Shown in pieces: positions 45,188-54,731 of a DNA stretch of 64,000 nt. The stretch is from AWTP1-13 sp963770295 (lineage in GTDB: Bacteria > Pseudomonadota > Alphaproteobacteria > Rhizobiales > Hyphomicrobiaceae): positions 124,001 to 188,000 of the forward strand of contig CAVYPA010000013.1 of assembly GCA_963770295.1 (NCBI GenBank). The letters run 5' to 3'. Position 1 is the stretch's first letter. The number at the start of each line of letters is the position of its first letter. Below the pieces are notes generated by a model, which saw only the letters and a list, made by a program, of their open reading frames with translations, did not search any database and had not been told where the DNA came from. A program made the translations under genes and the position numbers.

Positions 45188-46726
45188 TCAGTCCCGATCG
45201 CTGCCATCGCCCGCTTCCGCCTGCGCCAGCCTGGCGCGCCAGTCGCGGCGTTTCAGCAACAACGACAGGGCGGACAGGCCGAGCAGCAGGGCGCAGACGA
45301 TCAGCAGCACTTGGGCGATCGGCCGTTCCACGAAGATCAGCCAGTTGCCGTTCGACATGATCAGGGACTGCCGCAGGCTGAGTTCGAATATCGGGGCGAT
45401 GACCAGCCCCAGCACCAGCGGGGCTGGGTCGAAGTCAAACTTGCGCAACAGGTAGCCGATGACACCCATGATCAGCATGATCCAGACGTCGACGATCGAG
45501 TGGTTCACCTCGTAGACGCCGATGATGCAGAACATGATAATGAGCGGGTAAAGATAAGCGTAGGGGATGCGCAGCACGGTCACGAACACACCCACCAAGG
45601 GCAGGTTGAGGGCAAGCAGCATGAGATTGCCGACATACATGGAGGCGATGAACCCCCAAAACACTTGTGGGTGCTCGCTGACGAGCATGGGACCTGGTGG
45701 CACGCCGTGGATCAGCAGGGCCGCCATCAGCACCGCCGTCACCGGTCCGGTGGGCAAACCAAGCGCCAACATCGGCACGAAGGCGCCGGTCGATGCCGAG
45801 TTGTTTGCCGATTCCGGGCCGGCGACGCCGGCCACGGCCCCCTTGCCGAATTCCTCGGGGGTCTTGGAGACGCGCTTTTCCACGGCGTAGGACAGAAAGC
45901 TCGCAATAACATGGGCGGAGCCCGGCACGATGCCGACCAGAAAGCCCAGCACCGATCCGCGCGCGATCGGCAGCACCGATTGACGCCACTCGGTGCGATT
46001 GGGCAGGAGCTCGGCAAGCCGCGGTGGCACCACCTTTTCGGTCACCGTCTTGCTCGGCGTCGACAGTATTTCGCCTAAACCGAACAGACCGACGGCGACC
46101 GGGACGATACCGATGCCATCACCCAGTTCCTTGATATCGAAGCTATAGCGAAAGTGTCCCGTCATCACGTCGATGCCGATGCAGCCGAGCAGCAGGCCCA
46201 GGGCGGCCATCAGCAGCGTGCGCGGCAAGCCGGTGGAGGACATGTAGGCGAGGAAGACAAGGCCGAGCACGAGTAGGGCGGTGTACTCCGGCGGCCCGAA
46301 CGCCAGGGCGAATTTGGCGATCGGCGGGGCAACGACCGTCAACAAGATCACGCCCATCGTCCCGGCGACAAAGGAGCCCACCGCGGCAATGGTCAGTGCC
46401 GCCCCCGCACGCCCGCGCTTGGCCATGGCATAGCCGTCGACGCAGGTCATCACGGATGACGCCTCGCCCGGAATGCGCATCAGGATCGAGGTGGTCGAAC
46501 CCCCGTACTGGGAGCCATAGTAGATGCCAGCCAGCATGATGATGGCCTTGGTGGCGTCGAGCCCATAGGTGACGGGCAATAGAATGGAGATGCCGGCCAG
46601 CGGGCCAATACCCGGCAAAACGCCCACGAGCGTGCCCACCAGGCAGCCGAGGAAGGCATAAAACAGCACGTCGGGCCGAAAGGCCACCGAGAAGCCCAGA
46701 GCCAGACTGTCGAGGGTTGCTTCCAT
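45188..46726 (-). CDS. Tripartite tricarboxylate transporter, large permease TctA
   Basis: A 512-residue membrane protein of the TctA family. The GVLPGIGPLAGISILLPVTYGLDATKAIIMLAGIYYGSQYGGSTTSILMRIPGEASSVMTCVDGYAMAKRGRAG region is the family core, with about ten to twelve helices. It forms the transport channel with TctB and is fed by the periplasmic TctC gene just upstream. It lies three bases downstream of tctB (minus strand), so they are one operon. The transported acid is unknown. Confidence 0.94.
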   Translation of the reverse strand: MEATLDSLALGFSVAFRPDVLFYAFLGCLVGTLVGVLPGIGPLAGISILLPVTYGLDATKAIIMLAGIYYGSQYGGSTTSILMRIPGEASSVMTCVDGYAMAKRGRAGAALTIAAVGSFVAGTMGVILLTVVAPPIAKFALAFGPPEYTALLVLGLVFLAYMSSTGLPRTLLMAALGLLLGCIGIDVMTGHFRYSFDIKELGDGIGIVPVAVGLFGLGEILSTPSKTVTEKVVPPRLAELLPNRTEWRQSVLPIARGSVLGFLVGIVPGSAHVIASFLSYAVEKRVSKTPEEFGKGAVAGVAGPESANNSASTGAFVPMLALGLPTGPVTAVLMAALLIHGVPPGPMLVSEHPQVFWGFIASMYVGNLMLLALNLPLVGVFVTVLRIPYAYLYPLIIMFCIIGVYEVNHSIVDVWIMLIMGVIGYLLRKFDFDPAPLVLGLVIAPIFELSLRQSLIMSNGNWLIFVERPIAQVLLIVCALLLGLSALSLLLKRRDWRARLAQAEAGDGSDRD

Positions 46727-46729
46727 CGG

Positions 46730-47173
46730 TCAGTGCCAGAGGCCGCGCGGTAGCGGCGCGTTGAGCAGCGTGCCAAACACCAGGTAGGCCAATAGCGTGG
46801 CGCCGCCACTGAAGGCCAGGGCAATAACGAACGGCTTGCGCTCTACCACGTAGGTGAGAACAAACAGCAACAGCGCGATGCTGGCGATAAAGCCTAGCGG
46901 AATATAAAGGGCGACCGCCGCCGCGGTGACGCCAATGACGCGCAAGGCATGCGCGGCATCCGTCCAAGCGATGGCGCCAAGCGGCGGGCTGGCGCCGGCG
47001 CCGAGCAAGAGCACCACCGCAAAGGCCAGCATCAGCACGATCACCACGGTCGGCAACATGCCGGCGCCGGGGGAGGCAAGCGTGCCGAACGGCAAATCCG
47101 TGCTTGCCGCCAACACCAGCGCGGCGCCGAGGAGTATCACCGCCCCGGCAACATGGTCCCTGCGCACCTGCAT
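46730..47173 (-). CDS. Tripartite tricarboxylate transporter, small permease TctB
   Basis: A 147-residue protein with four predicted helices: AGAVILLGAALVLAAST, MLPTVVIVLMLAFAVVLLL, IGVTAAAVALYIPLGFIAS and VIALAFSGGATLLAYLVFGT. This matches the small TctB subunit. It lies between TctC (39 bases) and TctA (3 bases). Confidence 0.9.
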   Translation of the reverse strand: MQVRRDHVAGAVILLGAALVLAASTDLPFGTLASPGAGMLPTVVIVLMLAFAVVLLLGAGASPPLGAIAWTDAAHALRVIGVTAAAVALYIPLGFIASIALLLFVLTYVVERKPFVIALAFSGGATLLAYLVFGTLLNAPLPRGLWH

Positions 47174-47212
47174 GCGCCTTCCTCGTTGCTTTAGCTTGCC
47201 GCGGCCGTTGCG

Positions 47213-48187
47213 TTAAACTTTGCCGATCGAGCGCACCGCGTCTTCGACCCGCCTGGCGTCCTCATCCCAGAACTTTGCGAACTCCGGCTGGTCTTGGTAG
47301 GCCAGCACGTCGCCGATGTTGTCGATCGCCTTGGCAAATTGCTCGGTGGCCGCCGCCTTCTTGGAGACTTCGCGCAGCTTGGCGATGATCACCTCTGGCG
47401 TGCCCTTGGGGGCAAACAGACCGACCCAGAGCGAGAACTCGACGTCAAAGCCCAGTTCCGTGAGGGTCGGCACCTGCGGTAGCGATTGCAGGCGTTTGCC
47501 CGAGAAACACGCCAAGGCGCGCGCCTTGCCGGCCTTGATGTGGGCATTGGCGGCGGCCAGGGAAGATACGAGCACCTGTGCGTTGTTGCCTAAAAGGGCG
47601 GTCAGGGCCGGGCCGCCGCCATTGGTCGGCAGGTGCCGCATTTCAATGCCGGCCGCCTTGGCAAACAGCGCGGTTGGCAGATGCAGGGCACCGTAGAGCC
47701 CCGACGAGCTGAAGATGATCTGGTTCGGCCGTTTCTTGGCGTCATCGACCAATTCCGGCAAACTCTTATAGGGCGTTTGCTCATTGACCAGGAGCACCAT
47801 GGGCCCCTCGGTGAAGCGCGCGATGGGGACGAAGTCGGCGCGCGTGAACTTGGGCTGCCGACCAAACACCTTGTCCACCTCGGCAAAACCGGAAATCGAA
47901 ACGATGTGCACGAGCAGCGTGTAGCCATCCGGGGCCGCACTGGCGGCAAACTGGGCGCCGACCTGGCCGGCGGCGCCAGCCTTGGTCTCGATCACCACCG
48001 GCTGCTTTAGGATCGGCTCTAGGACGGCTGCAAACGGTCGCGCCACCACGTCGGCGGCGCCGCCGGGGGGAAAGGGATTGATGATGGTAATGGCCCGGGT
48101 CGGGTAAGTCTCTTGCGCGCTGGCAGCGCCTGTCGCCAGGGCCGCGGCCGAGGCCGCCCCGCCAGCAATGAACCTGCGCCTGTCCAT
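47213..48187 (-). CDS. Bug/TctC-family periplasmic solute-binding protein
   Basis: A 324-residue binding protein, first gene of the tctCBA operon. The N-terminus MDRRRFIAGGAASAAALATG has an RRRF twin-arginine-like motif, then AQETYPTRAITIINPFPPGGAADVVARPFA, the Bug signature. It binds a carboxylated solute for TctA/B. The ligand is unpredictable from sequence. Confidence 0.93.
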   Translation of the reverse strand: MDRRRFIAGGAASAAALATGAASAQETYPTRAITIINPFPPGGAADVVARPFAAVLEPILKQPVVIETKAGAAGQVGAQFAASAAPDGYTLLVHIVSISGFAEVDKVFGRQPKFTRADFVPIARFTEGPMVLLVNEQTPYKSLPELVDDAKKRPNQIIFSSSGLYGALHLPTALFAKAAGIEMRHLPTNGGGPALTALLGNNAQVLVSSLAAANAHIKAGKARALACFSGKRLQSLPQVPTLTELGFDVEFSLWVGLFAPKGTPEVIIAKLREVSKKAAATEQFAKAIDNIGDVLAYQDQPEFAKFWDEDARRVEDAVRSIGKV

Positions 48188-48558
48188 GCTTCCTCCCTAA
48201 TGTCTTGCCCGTTGTCTTACCGGTTGGCCGGCCGGTTGGCCGCCCGACTGGCCGCCCGGTTTTCCCGCCAAGGTCGCCCCAGCGGCAGCGCGACAGCCGG
48301 GGAATGCTACTGAGGCCGACAAAGGCTGGTCAAGGACGGCAACCTTGCGCGCGCCTGCTGCGGCCGGGTGTAGCGCCCGGAACCCTTTGCTGTCGGCAAA
48401 ATCGCTGGGGGCCAGCGAGCGGCCGATGGCAAGATGCCCCGCCTTTCCCTCAACGGCGTCAGGTTTCCCTGTTGCCGATTGGGCTCGCATGGCCGATGCG
48501 GCGCGCTGGACAAGCGCTGCGCGTGGCGGCTAACTCGCCATGGGCCAAGGAGGAGGCG
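48188..48558. other. Intergenic region between tctC and the Gfo/Idh gene
   Basis: About 370 bases with divergent promoters expected. It starts with a short imperfect repeat (48222-48269). A strong ribosome-binding site (AAGGAGGAGG) lies at the right end before 48559. No gene is convincing. Confidence 0.45.
48222..48269. repeat. Imperfect tandem repeat, four copies of 12 bases
   Basis: Units GGTTGGCCGGCC, GGTTGGCCGCCC, GACTGGCCGCCC and GGTTTTCCCGCC run head to tail upstream of tctC. Confidence 0.6.
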
Positions 48559-49635
48559 ATGAAGCAAATCGAAGTAGCCGTGATCGGCACGGGTTGGTGC
48601 GGCGGCATCCGCGCGGAGACCTTGGCACGCTCGGCGTTGGTCGACAAGCTGCATGTGTGCGAGATCCGGCCGGACCGTCTGGCCGAGATTGCAAAACTCA
48701 CCAACGCCGCCAGCGCCACCCTCGACTACCGCGACATTACTGCCAATCCCAGCATCGCGGCGGTCTACGTCTCCACCACGCCGGAAGGAACGCACTATCC
48801 GATCGCGCGTGACTGCCTGCAGGCCGGCAAGCACGTCTTATTGGAGAAACCCATCGCGCTCACCCTCTATGAAGCCGACGAGCTGATCCAGCTGGCCCGG
48901 CGCGGCAACCTCAAATTCACGATCGGCTACTCGCAACGCTTTAATAGCAAGATCGCCTACGCCAAGAAGAAGCTCGCCGACGCAACGCTGGGCAAACCGG
49001 TGAGCGTCATGGTCAGCCGGCATCTCTCCCGCAACCTCGGCAAGAAGATCGCCTCGCGCGTGCGGCTATCGCCGGCGGCGATGGAATCCACCCACGACCT
49101 CGACTTTGTCTTCTGGCTGCTGGAGCCGGCCAAGCCGGTACGCGTCTATTCGCAGGGAGCCTACGGCTACATGCAGCCGATCAACGGCTCCTACGATATC
49201 ATGTGGACGACGGTGACGATGGACAACGGCGTGCTGGTGGCCATCGGTGGCGGCTGGAACCTACCCCCGGGCTATCCCAACTACTGCGCCACCTGGATCG
49301 AGATCACCGGCACGGAGGGTTCGCTGTTCCTCGACGATACACAGCGCGACAACTGGCTGGCGACCGTGGCGCACGGTACTGAGTTTCCCATGTCAACCAT
49401 GCCCGGCGAGCAGGTCGACCATGTCTTCGCCGGACAGATGGGGCCCGAAACGCTGCATTTTCTCGAATCGATCCTGCTCGACAGGCCGGTGATGGTCACG
49501 CCCGAAAGCGCCCGTGCGGTGATGGAGGTCTACTGCGCCGCCGATCTTTCGGCCGAGCGCAATGAACCGATCGAGCTGCCGCTCTCCAACGCGGCGCTGG
49601 CAGGCATTGCCGACCTGGCGCATGCTAGACGCTGA
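48559..49635 (+). CDS. Gfo/Idh/MocA-family oxidoreductase
   Basis: A 358-residue NAD(P)-binding enzyme. Rossmann motif IEVAVIGTGWCGGIRAETL, the catalytic-region EKP motif (KHVLLEKPIALTLYEAD), and HDLDFVFWLLE follow the family pattern. Start ATG 48559 has AAGGAGGAGG just upstream. The substrate is often a sugar, inositol or sugar-acid, but is unknown here. It begins a run of five plus-strand genes up to 53600. Confidence 0.9.
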   Translation: MKQIEVAVIGTGWCGGIRAETLARSALVDKLHVCEIRPDRLAEIAKLTNAASATLDYRDITANPSIAAVYVSTTPEGTHYPIARDCLQAGKHVLLEKPIALTLYEADELIQLARRGNLKFTIGYSQRFNSKIAYAKKKLADATLGKPVSVMVSRHLSRNLGKKIASRVRLSPAAMESTHDLDFVFWLLEPAKPVRVYSQGAYGYMQPINGSYDIMWTTVTMDNGVLVAIGGGWNLPPGYPNYCATWIEITGTEGSLFLDDTQRDNWLATVAHGTEFPMSTMPGEQVDHVFAGQMGPETLHFLESILLDRPVMVTPESARAVMEVYCAADLSAERNEPIELPLSNAALAGIADLAHARR

Positions 49636-49746
49636 GGCGCAAGCCGTCGCAACACCTTCGCATCCCCACTTCAAGTCGGACCTCGTCAAGTCAACATCGC
49701 TTCAAGCCAGCACCTCTGCAACATAGTCTTTCAGCGAGCACGCAGC

Positions 49747-50610
49747 ATGGATGACGCCAAAGCACGCATAGGCGCGGCGCTCGAGCACCGGTTCGGTGCG
49801 CCAGTTGCCCCCCTCGGCGACCCCGACGGGCCGCAGCCGTGGCCGCAGACCTGGCAGGATCTGGCGACGCGCGGCTGCTGCCGCGCCTTCACCGATCGCA
49901 AGGTGGCGCCCGAGCTGATCGAAACCCTTTGCGCCCTCGCCCTGTCCTCGCCAAGCAAAAGCGACCTGCAGCAACGCGACATCATCATCGTCGAGGACCG
50001 GCAGATACGGCAGGCGATCGACCACCTGCTGGCGACGGGAAGCCTCGCCCAGACCTGGATCCCCGGCGCCCCGGCGCTCCTGGTCTTCTGCGCCAACAAC
50101 CGCCGGCAACGCCAGCTGCATGCCTGGCGTGGTCAGCCGTTCGCCAACGATCATCTGGATGTCTTCTTCAATGCAGCGCTCGACGCTGGCATCGCGCTTT
50201 CTGCGTTCGTCATCGCCGCTGAAGCGGCGGGGCTCGGCTGTGCCCCCATCAGCGCCATCCGCAATCACGCGCAAGAGGTGTCGGACCTGCTGGGCTTGCC
50301 CGAGCATGTGTTTCCGATCGCGGGGCTAGGGCTAGGCTGGCCAAGCCGCGCCGCCCGCATCAGCCTACGCCTGCCGCTGGCGCGCACCGTCCATCGTAAC
50401 CGCTTCGATGAAGCCGGCATCCAGGAGGCCGTCGAGGCCTACGATCGTCGCCGCCACGCCGCCCAGCCCATCAAGGCCCAGCGCAGCGTGGCGAGATTCG
50501 GCGAGGCGGAATTCTACGGTTGGTCGGAAGACAAGGTGCGCCAGTATGCTACCCCTGAGCGGGCCGACTGGGGCGCGTTCGTGCGAGCTAAAGGGTTCCG
50601 GCTGGACTGA
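49747..50610 (+). CDS. Nitroreductase-family FMN protein
   Basis: A 287-residue flavoprotein. CCRAFTDRKVAPELIETLCALALSSPSKSDLQQRDIIIVED and DVFFNAALDAGIALSAFVIAAEAAGLGCAPISAI are the classical FMN- and dimer-interface segments. Relatives reduce nitro groups, quinones or enoates with NAD(P)H. It is the second gene of the plus-strand run. The role is probably reductive modification of a catabolic substrate, but this is inference. Confidence 0.85.
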   Translation: MDDAKARIGAALEHRFGAPVAPLGDPDGPQPWPQTWQDLATRGCCRAFTDRKVAPELIETLCALALSSPSKSDLQQRDIIIVEDRQIRQAIDHLLATGSLAQTWIPGAPALLVFCANNRRQRQLHAWRGQPFANDHLDVFFNAALDAGIALSAFVIAAEAAGLGCAPISAIRNHAQEVSDLLGLPEHVFPIAGLGLGWPSRAARISLRLPLARTVHRNRFDEAGIQEAVEAYDRRRHAAQPIKAQRSVARFGEAEFYGWSEDKVRQYATPERADWGAFVRAKGFRLD

Positions 50611-50695
50611 TTGAGCCGCGCGGTGCCGGTGCCCACCGAGCCCGCTTGCCGGCGGTCGCGGCAGACAACGACCGCGCGTTTGGAGGATTGACGGC

Positions 50696-51682
50696 ATGCA
50701 AGGCGAGGCGAGGCTTTCCGATCCCCTCATTCCCAGCGAGCTCGTGCCCGCCCCGCGGGCCTGGCACGGTCCCGATCTCGTCGAGGACGACTTTAAGATT
50801 GTGCTCCCCGCCGAATGCATGGCCGAACTCGAGGCCATCATCGCCGAGCAGAGGAAAGCCCCGGTGCCGACGATGGTGCTGCAGCCGGAGCATTTCCGCA
50901 TGGACGCCTGCCGCAGCGTGCTCGCGGGCGTACGCGACCGCCTCGATCGCGGCCTCGGGTTCGTTATTTTGGATCGTCTCCCGCTCGAAGCTTGGCGCAA
51001 GCAGGACGTGATCGACGTCTATTGGTTAGTCGCTAGCCTGCTTGAGGTCCCCGTCGCCCAGGAATGGAAGGGCACGATGATCTACGACGTGCGCTGGGAC
51101 GGCCAAGGCTACAGCGCCGATACGCGGGCAGCGCTGACGCCGGAAGGCCTCGATATGCACAATGACAGCTCGATGGGCGAGGCCCCCGCAAACTACGTCT
51201 GTTTGCTGTGCTTGCAGACAGCCAAAGTCGGCGGCATGAGCTCGTTAGCGAGCGCTTACGCCGCCCACAATTATTTCCTGAGCCAGCACCCGCAGCTGCT
51301 GGAGCGGCTCTATCAACCCTTCTATCGCGACAAGCAGGAATACCAGGCTGCCGACGCCAACAACTGGTATCCGATCTTCGCCGCCGAGCCGGTCGGCCTC
51401 AGGATCCGTTTCAACGTGCGCGTCATCCGACGCGGCTACCAGAAGACCGGACGTGTGCTCGACCAGGCGGGCGCCGACGCGGTCGAACTCTTGAACAATT
51501 TCCTGACCGATCCGGCGCATCGACATGACTTCTGGATAGAACCTGGCCAAATCCAAATCCTGAACAATCGCAGCATCGTGCACGGCCGCACGCCGTATGA
51601 GGACTTCACCGAACCGGAGAGGCGTCGCCACCTCGTGCGCCTGTGGTTGCGCGCCGGCGACCGGCGGCAGTTCAGAGGCTAG
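50696..51682 (+). CDS. TauD/TfdA-like Fe(II)/2-oxoglutarate dioxygenase
   Basis: A 328-residue double-stranded beta-helix enzyme. Iron ligands are predicted as His155 and Asp157 (MHNDSS) and His296 (NNRSIVHGRTPYEDF). Arg315 (HLVRLWLR) would bind 2-oxoglutarate. Relatives include taurine and carnitine/clavaminate-type dioxygenases, so a taurine substrate is not implied. It precedes the amidohydrolase by eight bases. Confidence 0.87.
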   Translation: MQGEARLSDPLIPSELVPAPRAWHGPDLVEDDFKIVLPAECMAELEAIIAEQRKAPVPTMVLQPEHFRMDACRSVLAGVRDRLDRGLGFVILDRLPLEAWRKQDVIDVYWLVASLLEVPVAQEWKGTMIYDVRWDGQGYSADTRAALTPEGLDMHNDSSMGEAPANYVCLLCLQTAKVGGMSSLASAYAAHNYFLSQHPQLLERLYQPFYRDKQEYQAADANNWYPIFAAEPVGLRIRFNVRVIRRGYQKTGRVLDQAGADAVELLNNFLTDPAHRHDFWIEPGQIQILNNRSIVHGRTPYEDFTEPERRRHLVRLWLRAGDRRQFRG

Positions 51683-51690
51683 CGGCGCCG

Positions 51691-52509
51691 ATGCGGATCA
51701 TTGACGCGCAGATCCATCTATGGCGCCAGGGCGTCGTGGTGCCACCACACCGCACGCAACCCTATACGCTCGATGCGGCCTTGGCGGACATGGATGCGGC
51801 CGGCGTTGCCGGCGCCATCTTGCATCCGCCGAGTTGGGATCCGGGGGCCAACGCCCAGGCGGTCGAGGCCGCGCGCCTGCATCCCGATCGGTTCGCGATC
51901 CTCGGCCGCATTCCGCTCGATCGCCCCGACCAGCGCGGCGAGATCGAGACTTGGCGTCAGCAGCCGGGTATGCTGGGACTGCGCTATACCTTCCTGCAGC
52001 CGCACATGAAATCCTGGCCCACGGACGGTACGATGGACTGGCTGTGGCCGGCGGCCGAGCGCCTTGGCTTGCCGATCGCCCTGCTCGCGGGGGAGTTCCT
52101 GCCCTTGCTGGGTCAGATCGCTGGCCGGCACCCAGGCTTGCGTTTTGTGATCGATCATTTCGGGGTGGCGCGCGGCAACAAGGATGCTGCGGCCTTCGTC
52201 ACCATGCCCGAGGTCGTTGCCCTGGCCAAATACCCCAACGTCGCCGTCAAGGTGACCGGCGGCCCGCAGTACGTGACCGACGGTTATCCGTTCAAAAGCC
52301 TCACCCAGCACTATCGCGCGGTCTATGACGCCTTCGGGCCCAAGCGCATGTTCTGGGGTACCGACATCACGCGCATGCCCTGTAGCTGGCGGGACTGCAT
52401 CACGCATTTCACCGAACATCAGCCCTGGCTGCCCGCCGCCGATCTCGAACTCATCATGGGCCGCGCGATCGCGGACTGGCTCGGCTGGAAACCGACCTGG
52501 GCCGCTTGA
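51691..52509 (+). CDS. Amidohydrolase family 2 (metal-dependent hydrolase)
   Basis: A 272-residue TIM-barrel hydrolase. The starting motif MRIIDAQIHLW carries the His metal site (Gln replaces the usual first His of HxH). FVIDHFGVARGNKD and MFWGTDITRMPC (late Asp) follow the family. Relatives hydrolyse lactones or decarboxylate aromatic acids. The start at 51691 gives the proper beginning; a longer frame upstream overlaps the dioxygenase gene. Confidence 0.87.
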   Translation: MRIIDAQIHLWRQGVVVPPHRTQPYTLDAALADMDAAGVAGAILHPPSWDPGANAQAVEAARLHPDRFAILGRIPLDRPDQRGEIETWRQQPGMLGLRYTFLQPHMKSWPTDGTMDWLWPAAERLGLPIALLAGEFLPLLGQIAGRHPGLRFVIDHFGVARGNKDAAAFVTMPEVVALAKYPNVAVKVTGGPQYVTDGYPFKSLTQHYRAVYDAFGPKRMFWGTDITRMPCSWRDCITHFTEHQPWLPAADLELIMGRAIADWLGWKPTWAA

Positions 52510-52595
52510 CCCACCTGTCTCCTTGCCTTCGGCCCAAGGTGTCAGCAAGGTAGTTATCGCGTCTGGTGCTCGACGTCAGTGGAGGAGGTTGATCC

Positions 52596-53600
52596 ATGCT
52601 TGCCAGGCTTTGGCCAAAAGCGCTGCTGCTCGTTGCGCTGGCACTGACGACCGGCACGGCAAGAGCCGAGATCAACGAAATCAAGATCACCAAGCAGCCG
52701 GGCTTGCTGTTTACGCCGATGCTGCTGATGGAGCAGCACAAGCTCGTGGAAAAGCACGCCAGCCAGGCTGGCCTTGCCGATCTCAAGGCCTCCTGGGTGA
52801 CGATCATGAGCGGGGGTGCCAACAACGACGCCCTGTTGTCCGGGAGCGTGCACATCACCACCAGCGGCGTCACCAATATGCTCTTGCTTTGGGGCAAGAC
52901 CAACGGCGACGTCAAAGCCATCACCGGTGTCAGCGGCCTGCCCTTCAAGCTGGTCACGCGCAACCCAAACATCAAAACCATCAAGGACTATACGCCAAGC
53001 GATCGCATCGCCGTGCCGACGGTGCGCCAGTCGATTCAGGCCATTACCCTCGGCATCGCCCTACAAAAGGCCTACGCTGACGACAAGGCCAACGAGAAGC
53101 TGCTCTCCAATCAGGTAACGATGGGCCATCCCGACGCGCTGATGGCCCTGCTCAATCCACAGCATGAAGTGGCGAGCCATTTTGCCTCCTCGCCGTTTCA
53201 AGAAATCGCCCTCAAGAACCCGGGCATTCATGTCGTGCTCGATTCGCGCGACGCGCTGGGCGGGGATTGTCATGTGGCGCTGGCCTACGCCACCACCAAG
53301 TTCTATGAGGAGAACCCGAAAACGGTGCGCGCCTTTCTCGCCGCCTACGAAGAGGCGGTCGGCATGATCAAAAACGACCCCAAAGGGTCCGCGCAAACCT
53401 ATCTGGCCATGGTCAAGGAACGCGCCACGGCCGAGGAAGTCGAGCAGCTCTTGCAGCAACCCGGCGCGATTTTCCAAGCCGCGCCGGTGCGCACCATGGT
53501 CTACGCCGAGTACATGGCAAAGGCGGGTTTCATCAAGCCGATGCCGAAGAGCTGGAAGGACTACTTCTTTGGCCTGCTGCATGATCGGCAGGGTAGTTGA
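52596..53600 (+). CDS. ABC-type solute-binding protein (NMT1/SsuA-like)
   Basis: A 334-residue periplasmic protein. Signal peptide MLARLWPKALLLVALALTTG, then ARAEINEIKITKQPGLLFTPMLLMEQHKLVEKHA. The pattern matches nitrate/sulfonate/taurine-type binding proteins (SsuA/TauA). Start ATG 52596 follows GGAGGAGG. No ATPase or permease of its own is nearby. A similar, equally long protein lies 66 bases away on the other strand. Confidence 0.88.
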   Translation: MLARLWPKALLLVALALTTGTARAEINEIKITKQPGLLFTPMLLMEQHKLVEKHASQAGLADLKASWVTIMSGGANNDALLSGSVHITTSGVTNMLLLWGKTNGDVKAITGVSGLPFKLVTRNPNIKTIKDYTPSDRIAVPTVRQSIQAITLGIALQKAYADDKANEKLLSNQVTMGHPDALMALLNPQHEVASHFASSPFQEIALKNPGIHVVLDSRDALGGDCHVALAYATTKFYEENPKTVRAFLAAYEEAVGMIKNDPKGSAQTYLAMVKERATAEEVEQLLQQPGAIFQAAPVRTMVYAEYMAKAGFIKPMPKSWKDYFFGLLHDRQGS

Positions 53601-53666
53601 GCCCATTCGCTTGGCGGGCCCGCAGCCCACGCCTCCCGCCCGGGGCCGCGACCAGCCGCGCCCAGC

Positions 53667-54671
53667 CTAGTCGCCGGGCAAGACGTGGGCCTCGGGGAAG
53701 TACATCTCCTTCCATGACGGGGGCTTGGTCTTGAGAATTCCCGCCTTGTGCATGATTTCAATGGCCGCGCCGACGCGGTGCGGCGTCTTGCCGAAAATAT
53801 AGTCGGGCGCCATCAGGATCTTCGTCAGATCCTCGAGCGCGATCTTTTCCTTGGTGGCGTCGAGGTAGAACTGGGCCGCACGCGGTTTGTCGGCATTGAC
53901 CCAGTCGATGGCTTCGTCGAACGCGGCCACCACGGCCTCAAAGGTTAGCGGGTTTGCCTGGCGGAACTGCTCGGTGGAGACGAAATTGAGGCCGGTGACG
54001 GCGCCACCCTCCACGGCATAAAGATCGGTGATCACCTTGAGCCCGGCTTTCTTTTCCAAATCGGCGTAGGGCGATGTCGCCGCGTGCACGGTGATTTCAC
54101 CGCCGGGATTGAGCACGGCGGCCATGGCGTCGGGATGGGGTAGCGACACCGTCAGGTGGTCGAGCTTGCCCCATTGACCCGGCCCGAATTCCTTCTCCGC
54201 CGCCGTCCACAGGAACAACGCCTGGGCCGAGGTCTTGATCGACGGCAAGGCGATGCGGTCCTTATCCGTCAGATCGCGCAGGGATTTCAGTTCCGGCTTG
54301 CGCGTCATCAGCCAGATGTTGGAGGCAACCATGGCGGAGACCGCCTTGGCGGCGATGCCGTTGCGCGTGCGATCCCAAATCAGCGCGGTCGACGGCACGC
54401 CCTGGCCGGAGAAATGCACGGCACCCGCCAAGAAGGAATTGATGATGGCGGACGGACCCGCCAGCTTCGCCCAGGTCACCGTCGTACCGGCCAGCCCCTT
54501 GGCCGCCAACTGCTTCTCCACCAGCTTTTGGCTTTGCATCACGATCAGCGGCAGATAGTTGGAGCCGTTCTGCAGGGCGAGCTTGACTTCGGCCACCTCG
54601 GCGCCGGCGAGGCGGGGGGCAGCGAGCGCGAGGGCGACCGCCACGATTGCCGTGGCAACGATGCGAGCCAT
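53667..54671 (-). CDS. ABC-type solute-binding protein (NMT1/SsuA-like), second copy
   Basis: A 334-residue periplasmic protein resembling its convergent neighbour in length and layout. Signal MARIVATAIVAVALALAAPRL, then EVAEVKLALQNGSNYLPLIVMQSQKLVEKQL. The pair shares the sequence plan (NSFLAGAVHFSGQGVPSTALIWDR against NDALLSGSVHITTSGVTNMLLLWGK) but differs widely in detail, so it is an old duplication or two related acquisitions. No ABC permease or ATPase is adjacent. Confidence 0.87.
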   Translation of the reverse strand: MARIVATAIVAVALALAAPRLAGAEVAEVKLALQNGSNYLPLIVMQSQKLVEKQLAAKGLAGTTVTWAKLAGPSAIINSFLAGAVHFSGQGVPSTALIWDRTRNGIAAKAVSAMVASNIWLMTRKPELKSLRDLTDKDRIALPSIKTSAQALFLWTAAEKEFGPGQWGKLDHLTVSLPHPDAMAAVLNPGGEITVHAATSPYADLEKKAGLKVITDLYAVEGGAVTGLNFVSTEQFRQANPLTFEAVVAAFDEAIDWVNADKPRAAQFYLDATKEKIALEDLTKILMAPDYIFGKTPHRVGAAIEIMHKAGILKTKPPSWKEMYFPEAHVLPGD

Positions 54672-54731
54672 GTCCACACACCTCTTAGCTTGCGTGCCAA
54701 TGCCGATCCCAGGCGCGCATAACGCCCGGGA

